Made by a program: the position numbers and the translations under genes
The notes under the pieces: generated by a model
Databases searched by the model: none
Told to the model about the DNA's origin: nothing
Seen by the model: only the letters and a program-made list of their open reading frames with translations
Part shown: piece by piece, positions 52,001 through 63,285 of the stretch
How positions within the stretch are numbered: position 1 is the first letter of the stretch
How the letters are laid out: every line of letters starts with the position of its first letter
Source of the DNA: Liolophura sinensis
Lineage: Eukaryota > Mollusca > Polyplacophora > Chitonida > Chitonidae
Assembly (NCBI RefSeq): GCF_032854445.1
Contig: NC_088295.1
Coordinates: 22,679,385-22,743,384 of the forward strand
Reading direction: 5' to 3'
DNA length: 64,000 nt

Positions 52001-54595
52001 ATAAACATTTACCTGGGAGACACAGATAGGATACACATGTACCCGCATGAAAGAGCTAGGGGGGTGGAGGGGATAAAATTCTCTAAATACAGAAAAACTT
52101 AAATATTTATATATTAATATTAAATATTTGTTTGAAGGAGGGGGAGAAGAAGAAAACTGTTGCTTAGGAGAGAGGAAGATAAGTGCCAATTATTTTACCT
52201 CAGAATAACTAAACACACATTTACCTGTATGTGGCAGAAGCAGCAGTTTTGTGGCTGGTCTGCCCCCATACTGACCCGTTTCTAATCTAACCAGAGTTGT
52301 TTGTGCCGGGCGGGGACCTTCACAGTGTGGAGAAGCTGGCGTACACATCTTGTGGAAGGATAAGCTCCCATCTTTACCAAGTGCCTGATCAACTTCCATC
52401 TTGTCAACCTGAACATGCCCTCTAACCTAAAGCAAGGTGACACACCAAACATTTTGATTAGAGAGTCACTTGGCACCACTGTTTTCATGTTTGGTACAGA
52501 GCTAATCTTTCTTTCTTTTTCATTTTGAAAGGATTAAATGACCATGGTTTAACGAGAGGAGCAACTGAAAATTTTATACAATAGTGTACTCTATGAATGG
52601 GCTGGAATTAATTTCTATTTTGATAATTCATTAACAATAAAGAAATAAAGCCGTTATCCAACAGCACTGATAGGGTCAACACTACTATAATTTTACAACT
52701 TCTCCTAGCTTGATGTCTATAAAGTTTATGATGAGAAAAAACACGAAAAAAAGAATGGAAAGGAATGTACTGGATTTGAACCCTAGACTGCCAGGCATCA
52801 TCTACAATTGGATACTATCATAGAGAACAGGCGGCTTTAATCTTCTGATGATAGCCTAGAACAAAAGACAGAAGAATACATTGTTGCAGAGCTGATCTGA
52901 ATCCTAAACTGCCAGACATCATTGACAATTGACCAAGTACTAAAGACTGGCATATAGATTAAGCAGCTTTGATCTTCTGCTGATAGCCAAGGACAAAGTT
53001 TCATTCAGTCTAGCAAGAAGCTCCCGTGTTTGACAATTCTGTCAAATTTTTGTTGGTTTTTTGGTCAAAATAAGAAAACAACACAAAGTACAAAAATAAT
53101 TCTTGCAGATTCGTAATTATGAGTCAAAATATGCCAGATGCTGTGTTTGTTTAATGATTTTAAGCTTTTTAAGATGAAAAGATTTAAGATTTTAATGGTT
53201 TTAATAACTGACCCACTTTTGAGCCATGTTCATTGGTCAGTTTTGGATTTATTTGCATAGCAAACAAAAAGCTTTATGCAATATGGGTAGGGCATTCCAC
53301 TTAAAAACTGTAAACAAAGAGTTTATCTCAATAGGTGTAGCCGATATTGCAATTTTACGACTTGACGAAGGATAATAATAGTAATAAAAATCCGAATGAT
53401 TTTAAGAGGTGTCACGTTAGGATACCAGCGCGGACCCCTAATAACAATATTTGTATACATGGTACATATGTATGACAGAACAGACTAATAACATCACATC
53501 ATCATGACACAGTCATTGGATTACTACTAAAACAAATGGTGAATGATTCTGTACTCAAGGTGCAACTTACTAGTGCCAGATAATGTTTGACAACATTACG
53601 ATCAGCAAAGGCCTTGTGCAGATGTTTGGCTGCTTTCTTATTTAGGGACAAACATAATACTCCACTTGTAGCATAATCCAAGCGATGGGTAAATCTGCAA
53701 AAAAAAAAATAAAGTCTTACAGATATTTTTGAAAAAAGCTGTCTATGCTTCAAAGGATGGGTATGAACACTATACAAATGCTCAGTACTTCAATTAGGAA
53801 GCTCAAAAATCTCTCCATTTTGGCGTCTGAAAGTTTTCAGCCAACATTTTAGGCGTAGATTTGTGGAAAAGTGTGAAGGCGCAAGTTAAAGACTGTATTC
53901 AAGCATGTTTGCCATTGCCAGACTTTAGTAAGTGGTCAAAGTTTCAGGAAAGGGAGGCAACTAGACAGGGACTAATGTGAACTGGTCGGTGGGCATGGGA
54001 GGGTGTGTGAGGGTGTGGGGGGATATGGAGAAATGGTAGGGGCTTGTATATATGTTGACATGTGTGAAATGGGGGCTGAAGATGAACAAGGGCGTTCTTT
54101 GCCCTGCCAAAGAAAGAATTCTCTGAAACAATGTGCTGACTGGCAAGGGTGGGAGGAGCACTGAGTGATCAGGTTATCAATTGATAACGGAGTGGTGGAG
54201 AATGGAGAGGTCTGGGGGAGGAGGGGGATAGACTTGGATTCCAACACATATCTGTCAATTACACTGGCACAACAGTGTCAGATCAAATGTAAACTGGTTT
54301 TTGCACAAAAAGTTTTGCTGGAATATAGCTAACCTACCAACACCAGATTTTGACCCAACAAAGAGGAAGAGTGATGAGGTTTAACTTCATTAAATGTTTC
54401 AAACAATGAAATGACATACCTAAAGCCATGTTTTACTTTTGCATCTCTTAACTCAGGGAATGTAGCATTCAGTTGACTCTCCACTGTTACTTGGGTCCTA
54501 TCATCACTGTTGATGGAGATATCCATGTCCTTGTTGACAGCTAAGTAGTTAGGACTACGGTATAATTTCCTTACTAGGAGTAGTGGTCTTGCCAT
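49089..54595 (-). CDS. RPUSD1: RPUSD1, RluA-family RNA pseudouridine synthase domain protein
   Basis: Four coding exons on the minus strand: 54595-54420, 53694-53571, 52426-52225 and 49429-49089 (stop). Phases agree, giving 280 aa; human RPUSD1 has about 312, with a longer C-terminal tail. RluA enzymes isomerise uridine to pseudouridine in RNA. The catalytic Asp is D65 in HRLDYATSGVLCLSLNK (62-78). The C-terminal motif [20 protein letters not shown] starts at 168, and YRMMLHSYRL follows. The order, and the DPFIPDMDELW segment after it, fit RPUSD1 better than RPUSD2-4. An acceptor (TTTCAG) 17 bp before the ATG shows that a 5' UTR exon lies upstream; I could not place it. Its RNA target is unknown. 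Intron 3 (2.8 kb) holds a MITE and a 57-bp array. Confidence 0.94.
49527..49844. mobile_element. MITE with roughly 50-bp terminal inverted repeats (RPUSD1 intron 3)
   Basis: The left end TAAAGGCCCCTCCAGACTAT and the right end read in reverse (TAAAGCCCAGTCCAGACTAC) match and continue through CCAACAT...CTCAAC or TTCAAC and TTGACTCAACA. The element is 318 bp with no coding capacity. The terminal TA may be the target duplication. The interior also contains further TTGAG and CTCAA words, giving extra self-complementarity. Confidence 0.85.
49851..49936. repeat. 43-bp tandem duplication
   Basis: CACAGCAGCTGATCCTTTAC followed by CCATGAGGAAAGGGGTTCTTCTG appears twice in succession, with one C/A difference. 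It lies directly beside the MITE. Confidence 0.9.
50908..50992. repeat. Short G-rich tandem repeat
   Basis: GGGATGACTGCATGTCAGGG recurs three times at about 30-bp spacing with varying G runs. It is in RPUSD1 intron 3. Confidence 0.85.
51040..52040 (-). repeat. 57-bp minisatellite carrying a repeated donor-like sequence (RPUSD1 intron 3)
   Basis: On the coding (minus) strand each unit contains CCAGGTAAGTG or a close variant, which matches the 5' splice-site consensus. The plus-strand form CACTTACCT occurs near 51159, 51189, 51247, 51433, 51490, 51547, 51667, 51723, 51842 and 51899. Spacing is mostly 57 bp, with 63-bp variants and one 30-bp step. The common unit reads GAGTGACACACGGGAGATAA then GCACTTACCTGGGTGACACA then GAGAGAATCCCCACAAT. 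Long open frames run through it on both strands because the unit is a multiple of three. I regard these as by-products, not genes. Confidence 0.92.
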
Positions 54596-54929
54596 CTGTA
54601 CCTTTCTTTTCCTGAAATAAGAAAAAAAATTAACAATTTATAGGTTAACAACAAGTAAATTGAAACGTCTCTATGTCTACTTGTCAACAGAAAACCACGG
54701 TACAAGTAGATGTGGATTCATGTACACTAAACAGTTGTTTGGAGTTATCCTACCTATCCACTGAAATAAGATCCGCCTCAACCTCTGTATTTTACTAAAA
54801 TAAGCATTTGAACTTTTTAATTTTTAATTTTATTTTATACTTTTATTTTCTCATTTTAAGCTTACTGATGCAGTTGGAATATTATCGTACAAATGTGAAA
54901 TTTAAATCTGTATTCACTTAAAGAAATTT

Positions 54930-55038
54930 ATTTATTGATTTATTTGATTGGTGTTTTACGCCATACTCAAGAATATTTCACTTATACGACGGCAGCCAGC
55001 ATTATGCTGGGTGGAAACCGGGCAGAGCTCGGGGGAAC
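54930..55038 (-). mobile_element. SINE 3' fragment upstream of RPUSD1
   Basis: The tail TTTATTTGATTGGTGTTTTA continues through ATACGACGGCAGCCAGCATT and stops at GGGCAGAGCTCGGGGGAAC. It lies in the RPUSD1 5' UTR intron or promoter-proximal region. Confidence 0.88.
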
Positions 55039-56766
55039 TAAAAATTAAAAAATTGAGCAAGTTACGCAAAAAATTTACAAACAACTTTATAAATTATAGT
55101 CCACTTCTCTTCATGACTACCATAGGAGGCAAAACTTGATAAACAGATTCCTTTATTGAAGTATGGGTACTAGCTTGCTGAGACTAACTTGTACATGACA
55201 AATGAGGAAGCGTGATTGAAACCAGCTCTTGCTGTTTCAGTTTTGGTGACAGGGGTTCGTCACATACCTGGCACAGTTTGGTGGTTTGCTAAACACTGAT
55301 CGATTTAAAACTGGCATTGATACATCTCCATCAAGGAAAGTTGTGCTATTTCAAAATGCAAGCATTATTCATCTTGGCAGTGACACCAAGACTCTATCAC
55401 CATACATGCGTACAGCTCACATAACATGTGTATGAACAATGTGTGCATGTATGCATGGGTTTTACCGTCGTACAATTTTTCAGTCATATGACCACCTGGA
55501 GTCATAAAGTATTACCGTGTGCGTACAAATACTGTGTTTTCTTGTGGGAGAGCAATTCCATGCCATGAAAGTGCTGCCGCCACTGATGTATCATGCTAAA
55601 GACACCTGACATCACCCCACCCAGTCACATTATAATGACACCAGACCAACCGGTCCTGTTTCCTTGCTCTAATCTCTCAGTGCTCAGGCAGCATATTAAG
55701 ATCACGTAACAGACTTCCGGGCCGGCACTTCACTTAGATGAGAAAGTATAGTGAAATGATCAACATTGGACGATATTCCCATGGCGGATAATAACTGAAT
55801 AGTCTGCACAGCATATGTAAATTGTGAACATCAACAAAATCTAGTTTTGTGATAATTCTCACGTTACTTAGATAACATTTTCACCGGCCACCTTGTTTGT
55901 GCAAGAAAAGCATGTTCACGCAAGTAAACTGGCAGATGCCCAAGTGTATGTTTTCGAGGCCACTGCCAATCATGTCTGGGTAGTTGCCAGTTTACTTGTC
56001 ACTAGACATGCTAGAGGTTAGCCTTTACTTGTGCAGTTATGTAAGTTATGATTTTGGAAATACTGTAAAAAACTACAAATAAAAAAAGATATTTAAAAAA
56101 TGCAATATATCGGCCTATGCAATGAAGGGTTGCGTACTTTCAAGTGACAACACTCGCTCGACATACCACTACACCTTTGTTAATAGTATGCGGTATCAGC
56201 GAAGGTATAGAGTACTAGAGGTAGGCCTACTGAGCCATGCCAACCCTCGCTCTTGTTAGGTTGTATCGTATTAGTAGATCTATTAATTTGTGATTGCTTT
56301 CCACCAGCGACACTGATTGCTTTCCATCAGCGACAGTGTACCTTTAGCTGTTATCAGTCATATGTTCCAAGAATGCCTTATGTGTCTGAGATTGATTTTC
56401 CAGTGAAATTTAAAACGCATGATATAGAGCAGTCTGAACCGTTTGCTGTATGATACAAATGAGACAGTGGCATTTACGACAACTCTACCCTATCTGAAAT
56501 GAGCTACTGGTAAACAGATCCGGAAAATATTTATTTGAATGTAAGGAAAAGACTGACTAAGTATAGATAAAATACAAAAAAGAGTTTAAATAATGAAGAT
56601 ATTCATATAATTAATTATTCAAAAACATATTTTAATCACAACTGGTTAGATTTTATTCATGTTTATTATTCTATCCGCTTTAAATACAGATGCAGAGTTT
56701 TAAAAACGTGGGATAAATCTAGGGTATAATTTGTGAGGGTATAACAACAAGAACACATGTAGCAAG
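55039..56766. other. Region between the divergent RPUSD1 and NUDCD3 genes
   Basis: The untranslated first exon of RPUSD1 should lie here or slightly upstream, but no unique donor can be chosen. NUDCD3 transcription also starts here. 55555-55705 is a dispersed repeat listed separately. Otherwise nothing is recognised. Confidence 0.45.
55555..55705 (+). repeat. Dispersed repeat, copy B
   Basis: CAGTCACATTATAATGACA, CCGGTCCTGTTTCCTTGCTC and TCTCAGTGCTCAG match, in order, the copy at 11780-11910. I recall this combination from mollusc sequence but cannot name the family. Confidence 0.6.
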
Positions 56767-59700
56767 ATGGCCGAAAGGATGGATCAAGAGAAGTATGACC
56801 CAGCCCTTTTAGGAATCCTGCAAAACGAAGGACAGATCTCCACGTTTCTAGATGTAGTCCTAGGATTTTTATATAGGAGGTAAACATAATCTCGATATTG
56901 TGTCATGTTTTGATGATAAATATACGTGCGATGTTCCGTAACTTTAAACTTCAACCTCTTCAGTAGGCCAACTGGCTATTACATATTACTTTTTACTACA
57001 AACGCTGAGCAAAAGATCATGCAAATTTTAGTTCATATATCAACATTTTCAGTCATTCATTGATAAATCAGTTTTGAGAACGGGCGACGCCATTTTTAAA
57101 TATGGGAACTATATAGTTGTTGATTTAAAGCAGTTAAAATGTACACCATACTTAATTTTTGTTCAGCTGTAATGTTTTCTTGCTAACATATCTAGACTTA
57201 GAGGATAACAAGGTAATTACACTCTCATGAGCTGCCTAGTTAATTGTCCATGAATTCCCATAGAGGACTATATATCTGAATATACCAGCATTATTGTTGA
57301 CGAATGGCTGTTGTCATGTCCGAAAACTGCCCTGTTTTGAAGCAGTAGCTGATAACTAGCCGTACAGACAAGCTAGAAGTCATGAAACTGCAGGCAGTTC
57401 TGATAGCAATGCCATCTTCCATGACTGTTAATTGTATCAGTAGATTGTATTTGAGTACATACTGCTCAGATAAATCTCTTCAAAAGGCTCACATTATCCC
57501 CTTATCACCAGTTTCTGACAGTTACTCTGCAAAGAAGACTTTTAAATTATTCTGTTTCTTTGCCCCCTGACAGCTACATTGCTCTGCATGGAAGCCATGT
57601 ACAAAACTAAAACAAAGTCTTTTTAATAGGATTTTTCTTAACAGTAAGCACTCAAATACATCAACTAGTAACAGTTGTGTCACTTTATTTGAAGAAACCG
57701 TGCACAAAATATCCGTCTGCAGGGACATACAACACATTTGATTTCATTGAGCATTTTAACTCTTGTGGCTTGACCACTCGAATCAGGGTTACATTATCAT
57801 GTATGCAACCATTTCTGTTAAAGAGTTTTGCTAGAATCATCTGATTGGCCCAAAACAATCAAATCCACAGGGCCTCCATGGCCAAGTGGCTGGTGTGCAG
57901 CAATTGGCTTAGGAGCCTGTCACCAATGCACGCACTGTGTGTTCATGTCCAGCTTGTGCTGGCATTCTCTTTTTTCATATGTGGGAAGGTCTACCAGAAA
58001 CCTGCACATGTTTGTGGGTTTCCACTGGCTCTGCCCAGTTTTCTCACACCATGAATTGGAGGCTGCTGTCGAGTAAGTGAAATATTCTTGACTATCGCAC
58101 AAAAACACAATCATATATATAAATAATCAAGTCCCATTCCCATTTTTTCAGCTGTGGCATCATGTCAGCAGATTTATTGAACCACTGGGCTCTTCCGGTT
58201 TCTCTGTCCTGTTTCTCCGACCAACCATAAGTCTTGCTGCTATCATCAGATGACATGAAGCATCCTTGAATCATAAAATCACAATGAAGTTATCAAATCA
58301 ATAAATACATATAAATGTTTACTACCATTGAATCGCATATTTATTTTCCTTGAATGTATTTACTACCTTGCATGTACATTTACTTTACAGAACTGATTTC
58401 TTTGTGCTAATGAAAACTAAGACTGACAAGATGGGCTTTCCACCAGGAGTTGCAGCCAAACTCCTCCTGACTGTAAGTTACTCTGTGGCAGAGTTTGCTG
58501 CTGTCAGTTCACTATGAGACACTAATTGATGAAAATGAATTCGTATTAAATTATAAAATAAAATAAAAAAAGGTCTACCTCTGCTCTCACTGTATGTTGG
58601 CCATAGTAACAATAAGTTGTTGACGATCGCTGGCCATTTCGCAGTGTAATAAAATCTTAACAATCTTTGAACAAGTCACTCAGAAGATGCCAGAAATCAT
58701 GCGCTTTTGGCTTTGCTGAATACAATGGGATTTATCCCATCATTATATGGCTCATTAAGAGTGCCACTCTCAAATAAAACCAATTTCATGTTTATGTAGT
58801 TGTGGTCAAGAACAAAATCGAAAACTGTCATTGTGGATTGCTTTCTTATGAGTAAGTGCTAACCATATTTACCAAAACGTAACTTTTACTGTTTTTTTAA
58901 ATTTGCATTTTAAAAAATGTTGGTGATTCATTAACTTTTTTACCATTATTTCCCTTTATTTAAAGGCATATAAAAAATATGAAGATATGGCCAAGAAAGC
59001 AGAGGAAGAAAGGGCACAGAAATTATTAGAAGAACAGATGAAAGATGGTAGGCATTTTAAATATCTAGCAAGCAGTAACAATCGCTGTCTGTCCAGAAGG
59101 TTTTGAAAGTGTATGGTATAGTGAACTTATAATGTAGTCAGCCATGTTGATAGGTTCATGTATTAACATGGTGTTAGTGAGCCAGCAGTGGTGAAGTGTT
59201 TTGCACTTGCAGTGTTCTAAAATTACTCGGTAAAATTGTCCAGGCTAATCAGCCAAGCTGTCAGTGTCTGGCCAACACACGATTGATGTATACTTGTGCC
59301 AACCCATAGGCCTAAGTGAAATGTGGCATAAACCTCAATCAAGGAAATAAATAAATATGTTTTTGCATGTACAGTTATTCTTATATCTGAATATAAATGT
59401 CATATATCTAAGGTCAGTGTCAAGTGACTGGTAACATTCAAAGCAGTAAATTAAATGTCTTCAAGAAGTAATCCAGACATGGCATTTGGAGCATACGTGT
59501 GCCGAAATATGACAGCCAAAATGTGCAGTGGGCCATTTTCATGTTGTAATGTGGAAAAATTATGGTCGCACAGGTGCCACCAAAAGATTCAAAGAGATGT
59601 CCCTGATTTTGTTACTAGTGTAGTGCCTTTCTGTTACAGATGTAAATATGGCTCCTCCTGCAGTGGAGATAATAGAGGTTGATTCAGAGCCAGTCTCTCA

Positions 59701-62526
59701 GGGCTGTTCTGTCACAGAGGTAGTGGAGCCTGACAACGCACAACCCACCCCTGTTGTCAGCTCTAAACGTCAACCCCCACCCAATGACCCTCCAGCTAAT
59801 AACTCAACAGATGATGGGTTAGTTCTGAGATTATTCATGTGTGATTGCCTGTCTGATTAAGTAAATGTACAGAACATTTTATACCAGTTTATTTACATAT
59901 GGCAGTATTTCAGACATATTTTATTAAAGGACTAATGTCATGGCATTGCTGCTAACTGGGGGGAAATATACATCTCGCCATCTTTTTTATTTTATTTCAG
60001 TGAAAAGTTTTAAATGTTACGGGATGTTTCATTGTTTATTTTCTGTGTGCATACTAATTACTCCCAATTACAAAATTCACAGCTTAGTATTTTGGTGTGG
60101 TTTCCTCCCACCATAATGGTGGTTTTTGACAGAAATTGTACTGTACAGGTGACCTTTTGTATACCTGAAGCTAAGGAATGCCCGGAAAGACCTTACAGAT
60201 CACTGAATAGTACAGATAGAGCCACATTTGCCTGACAGGTCAAAATGGTGAATAGGCTTAAAATCGACAACACTTTGGGTTTGGAGACTTTATCAGTCTG
60301 CGCAGAATAAGCTTGAATAAACATTTTGCCAACAAGCAAAAAGGTTGAATAATTACGGTATATTCGTTATTGTGTGCTTTGTTAGAGAATATCTATAGTT
60401 TAGTTCCAGGCTGTTGAAATAAAGTCTGTTGATGTCCATCTGATAGAGAAAATACAAAATTGGATTTGCATTTATTTGTTCAGATGGGTTATTGATTTCC
60501 ATTGATTGCTGTAATCATGAGTATTTCTGTTTGGTTTGCAGAGACCGTAAAGTGTACCAGGCTGACTCAGAATGTTATAACGGAGCAGTGCGTGACACTT
60601 ACAGCTGGTCACAAACCATAGCCGACTGTGATATCAGGGTGAAGGTAGGTGTGCCCTAAAGTACAGCTCACACTTATAGCTGGTCACAAGCTGTAGTAGA
60701 CTGTGATATCAGGCTGCAGGTAGGTATGCCCATAAGTACAGCTCACACTTACAGTTGGTCAAAACCCACAGTGGACTGTGAAATCCAGGTCAAGGTAGGT
60801 GTTTCCATAAGTACAGCTCACACTTACTGCTGGTCACAAACCTTAGCGGACTTTGATATCAGGGTGAAGGTAGGTGTGCCCATAAGTACAGCTCACACTT
60901 ACAGTCGGTCACAAACCTTGGCTTCTTTCAGAGGCATTTAAAGCACATTTAAGGCACAAACCGTAACAGACTGTGATATCAGGGTCAAGGTAGGTGTTTC
61001 CATAAGTACAGCTGACACTTACAGCTGGTCAAAACCCACAGTGGACTGTGAAATCCAGGTCAAGATAGGTGTTTCCATAAGTACAGCTCAGACTTACAGC
61101 TGGTCACAAGCCAATGTGGACTGTGATATCAGTGTGAAGCCAGGTGTGCCCATAAATATAAATCACTTGTACAGCACAAACCAGCATAATGTGTTTGGCT
61201 GACTGTAACAGTAAGTACAAATATCTGCTACATTTGATCATAAATGAGCATACATTGCGATATCAGGGTCACTGTTCAGCAGCATGTAGCTACAAATCTC
61301 CTCTCCATCTCCTCTACACAACTATTTCCAAGGCCAACATAATAATGATGTAAAATCCTTGAAATATCCTGAAGCTTTTGCAACATTAAGAAGAAAATGA
61401 AAACTTTAATAATTTGTTGATCTAAAATAGTTAGCTGAGTTGCTCAGCCTTTCCAATTGGTACTCTATACTTCAGGTACCCAAAACTGTCAAGAAAGGTG
61501 GATGTGTGAAGGTGAACATAAAAAAGAAGTATTTGAGTGTAGCTTACAAGGACAGCCATAGTGAGTGGGTACAGGCCATGGACGGACCTCTAACCTGGGA
61601 CATCAAAGTGGAGGAAGCTATTTGGAGCTTGGTACCAGGAGAACACATACATGTGAGTTCAAAGATCCCATTTAACTAACTAAATAATTGTATTATTGTC
61701 ACAGATTAAGTTTTGTGGAAAGCCTGCAAGAACTGATGTTAACTTGTTCTTGTTTTAACAGATTAACCTGGAAAAGGTTCAGGAGCGCTGGTGGGATGCA
61801 GTGCTGGAAAATGAACCCAAGATAAACGTGAGACAAATAGATGCCAGTCGACCATATACAGACTTAGATGAGGAGTCTCAAGCAAAAATCTCAGAGATGA
61901 TGTACAATGAGCAGCAGAAGAGACTGGGCCTGCCACAGTCACACGAGAAGGTAAGACTGTGGCTTTCTGTTGTGGATACCGTGATACTCTGCGTTTAATA
62001 CAAGTTCATTGGGTTGTCTGGAAAATTAGCTTGTTACATATAGAATGAGATTTTCTTGTTTTGGTGGAATCTGACAATTTGCGATGCTGTCTACATTTGT
62101 CAATACACAGTAGATTGTAATGTTGGCCTTGGTCCAGAAATTTTTAAATTCCCCGGCATGCACTGTTCATGGAGGACTATTTGTCCTCCACAAATATCGT
62201 GTGCATATTTGTACGTGACTAGTGGGAAAGTTTGTCAGTCAAAGTTCAGTGGCTTTTACCTTAGCGACACTGATTTCCTGTGTCAATAAACCTCAATGAG
62301 TATGGCATTAAACAGTCAAATAAAGAAATAAATTGTATTGTATTAGTGATGTATGAATTATAAGGATTTTAATAATGTGTGATATGTGTTTTTTTAATAC
62401 TTCTAGAACACCCATGAGATGCTGAAGAAAGCCTGGAATGCTAAGGGTTCTCCATTTGCTGGGCAGCCATTTGACCCTTCCAAAATTTCAGTGGACCCAT
62501 CAGGAATGGTCAATATTAACTCTTAA
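56767..62526 (+). CDS. NUDCD3: NUDCD3, NudC-domain (CS domain) co-chaperone
   Basis: Eight exons: 56767-56879, 58391-58472, 58966-59047, 59640-59817, 60542-60644, 61476-61652, 61762-61950 and 62407-62526 (TAA). Phases agree, giving 347 aa; human NUDCD3 has about 361. The N-terminus (DPALLGILQNEGQISTFLDV, then FLYRRTDFF) is the conserved NUDCD3 dimerisation segment. Residues 66-93 form a charged helix. Residues 93-150 are an acidic, proline-rich linker. The CS domain starts near residue 168 (TYSWSQTIADCDIRVKVP) and runs through the WSLVPGEHI and ERWWDAVLENEPKI segments. The C-terminal MYNEQQKRLGLPQSHE and DPSGMVNINS are typical. The family works with Hsp90 and stabilises dynein intermediate chain. 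Intron 5 holds a 75-bp array derived from exon 5; intron 1 holds a SINE. Confidence 0.96.
57868..58122 (+). mobile_element. SINE in NUDCD3 intron 1
   Basis: From GGGCCTCCATGGCCAAGTGG through TTTTCTCACACCATGAATTG to TGACTATCGCACAAAAACAC and an ATATATAAATAA tail. AATCAAATCC on the left and AATCAAGTCC on the right may be a 10-bp target duplication with one change. Confidence 0.82.
59255..59362 (+). mobile_element. Decayed SINE-like tail in NUDCD3 intron 3
   Basis: AAATGTGGCATAAACCTCAA followed by TCAAGGAAATAAATAAATA keeps only the 3' end plan of the SINE families. The upstream body is not recognisable. Confidence 0.45.
60595..61165 (+). repeat. 75-bp tandem array made from the exon 5 / intron 5 junction of NUDCD3
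   Basis: The unit is the last 50 bp of exon 5 (ACACTTACAGCTGGTCACAA to ATATCAGGGTGAAG) plus about 25 bp of intron (GTAGGTGTGCCCATAAGTAC, then AGCTC). Unit starts are at 60595 (in the exon itself), 60670, 60745, 60820, 60895, 61015 and 61090. Spacing is 75 bp, except one 120-bp interval that carries an extra 45-bp insertion. Most units retain an AAG|GTAGGT donor and a CTTACAG acceptor-like word. The unit is a multiple of three, so the encoded TYSW...DIRVK motif stays in the exon 5 frame. Confidence 0.95.
62120..62332 (+). mobile_element. Possible SINE-like remnant in NUDCD3 intron 7
   Basis: It ends with CAATGAGTATGGCATTAAAC then AGTCAAATAAAGAAATAA, the shared tail plan (GTATGGC-TTAAAC-TCAAATAAA). 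It also contains a short hairpin, TGGAGGACTATTTGTCCTCCA. Confidence 0.5.
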
Positions 62527-63073
62527 TGATCATTGGATCAAGTGGAGAGAACTTGTGAAGCAAATTGCCATCAGGTGGAGCAAGGGGAATAATCCAGTGA
62601 ATGCCTTCCAGGGAATGGAGAATCAGTTTGTGATCCCTTATTCTGTAGGACGTTCAGTCCACTGGCCTGCCCTAACACTGCAGTGTTACATTTCTTCTCC
62701 ATCAGTGTTATATCTAGATGTTGATAGGTTTGTAGCATCCATGTTAACTGAGACATTTGTCCTGTTTGATGGTGCTCAAGTTCTTTCCTGACTCTTTGTG
62801 ATGTAATGTGTGCCAAAGGAATTGAGATCTTGAAAGATGAAATCATATGACGTTGTTAGCGAAGCAGTGCTGTATGTTTGTGATGTATTAGTCTAATGTC
62901 TCTCTGTGTTACTGCCCCTGTTTGCTTTATTATAACAAGTGCCTTTAATGACTGTGTAGCTGCTGACATGCATGTAAACGGTTGATGGTAAATGCCTAAC
63001 TCACTTAACTCTTTGAGGCTATGACAGTAGGACCAGACTAGGTTGTTAAGAGGATATTACGTTAGGTCGTGGC

Positions 63074-63285
63074 CTCTGCTCAGGTGTGCTTATATTGTGT
63101 AATAATGACATGACAGTGCGGCTCATGTAGTGATCATCATATCTGCTTAGGTGTACTTATGTTGTGTAATGTAGATTTACACTTGACAGTGCGGCTCATG
63201 TAGTGGTCATATCTGCTCAGGTGTGCTTAGATTGTGTAATGTAGATTTACACCTGGTAGTGCAGCCCAATGATGTACTTGTGCTT
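63074..63285. repeat. Tandem repeat of about 67-70 bp x 3 in the NUDCD3 3' UTR
   Basis: TCTGCTCAGGTGTGCTTATA, then TTGTGTAAT and a GACAGTGCGGCTCATGTAGT block, repeat from 63075, 63142 and 63212. They lie between the stop codon and the distal poly(A) signal, so they are probably transcribed. Confidence 0.85.

Noticed and set aside
51089-52189. Long open frames on both strands in the RPUSD1 intron array, such as a Cys/His-rich repeat peptide
   Set aside because: Again a by-product of a 57-bp unit. Both strands are open, no family matches and the array is intronic.
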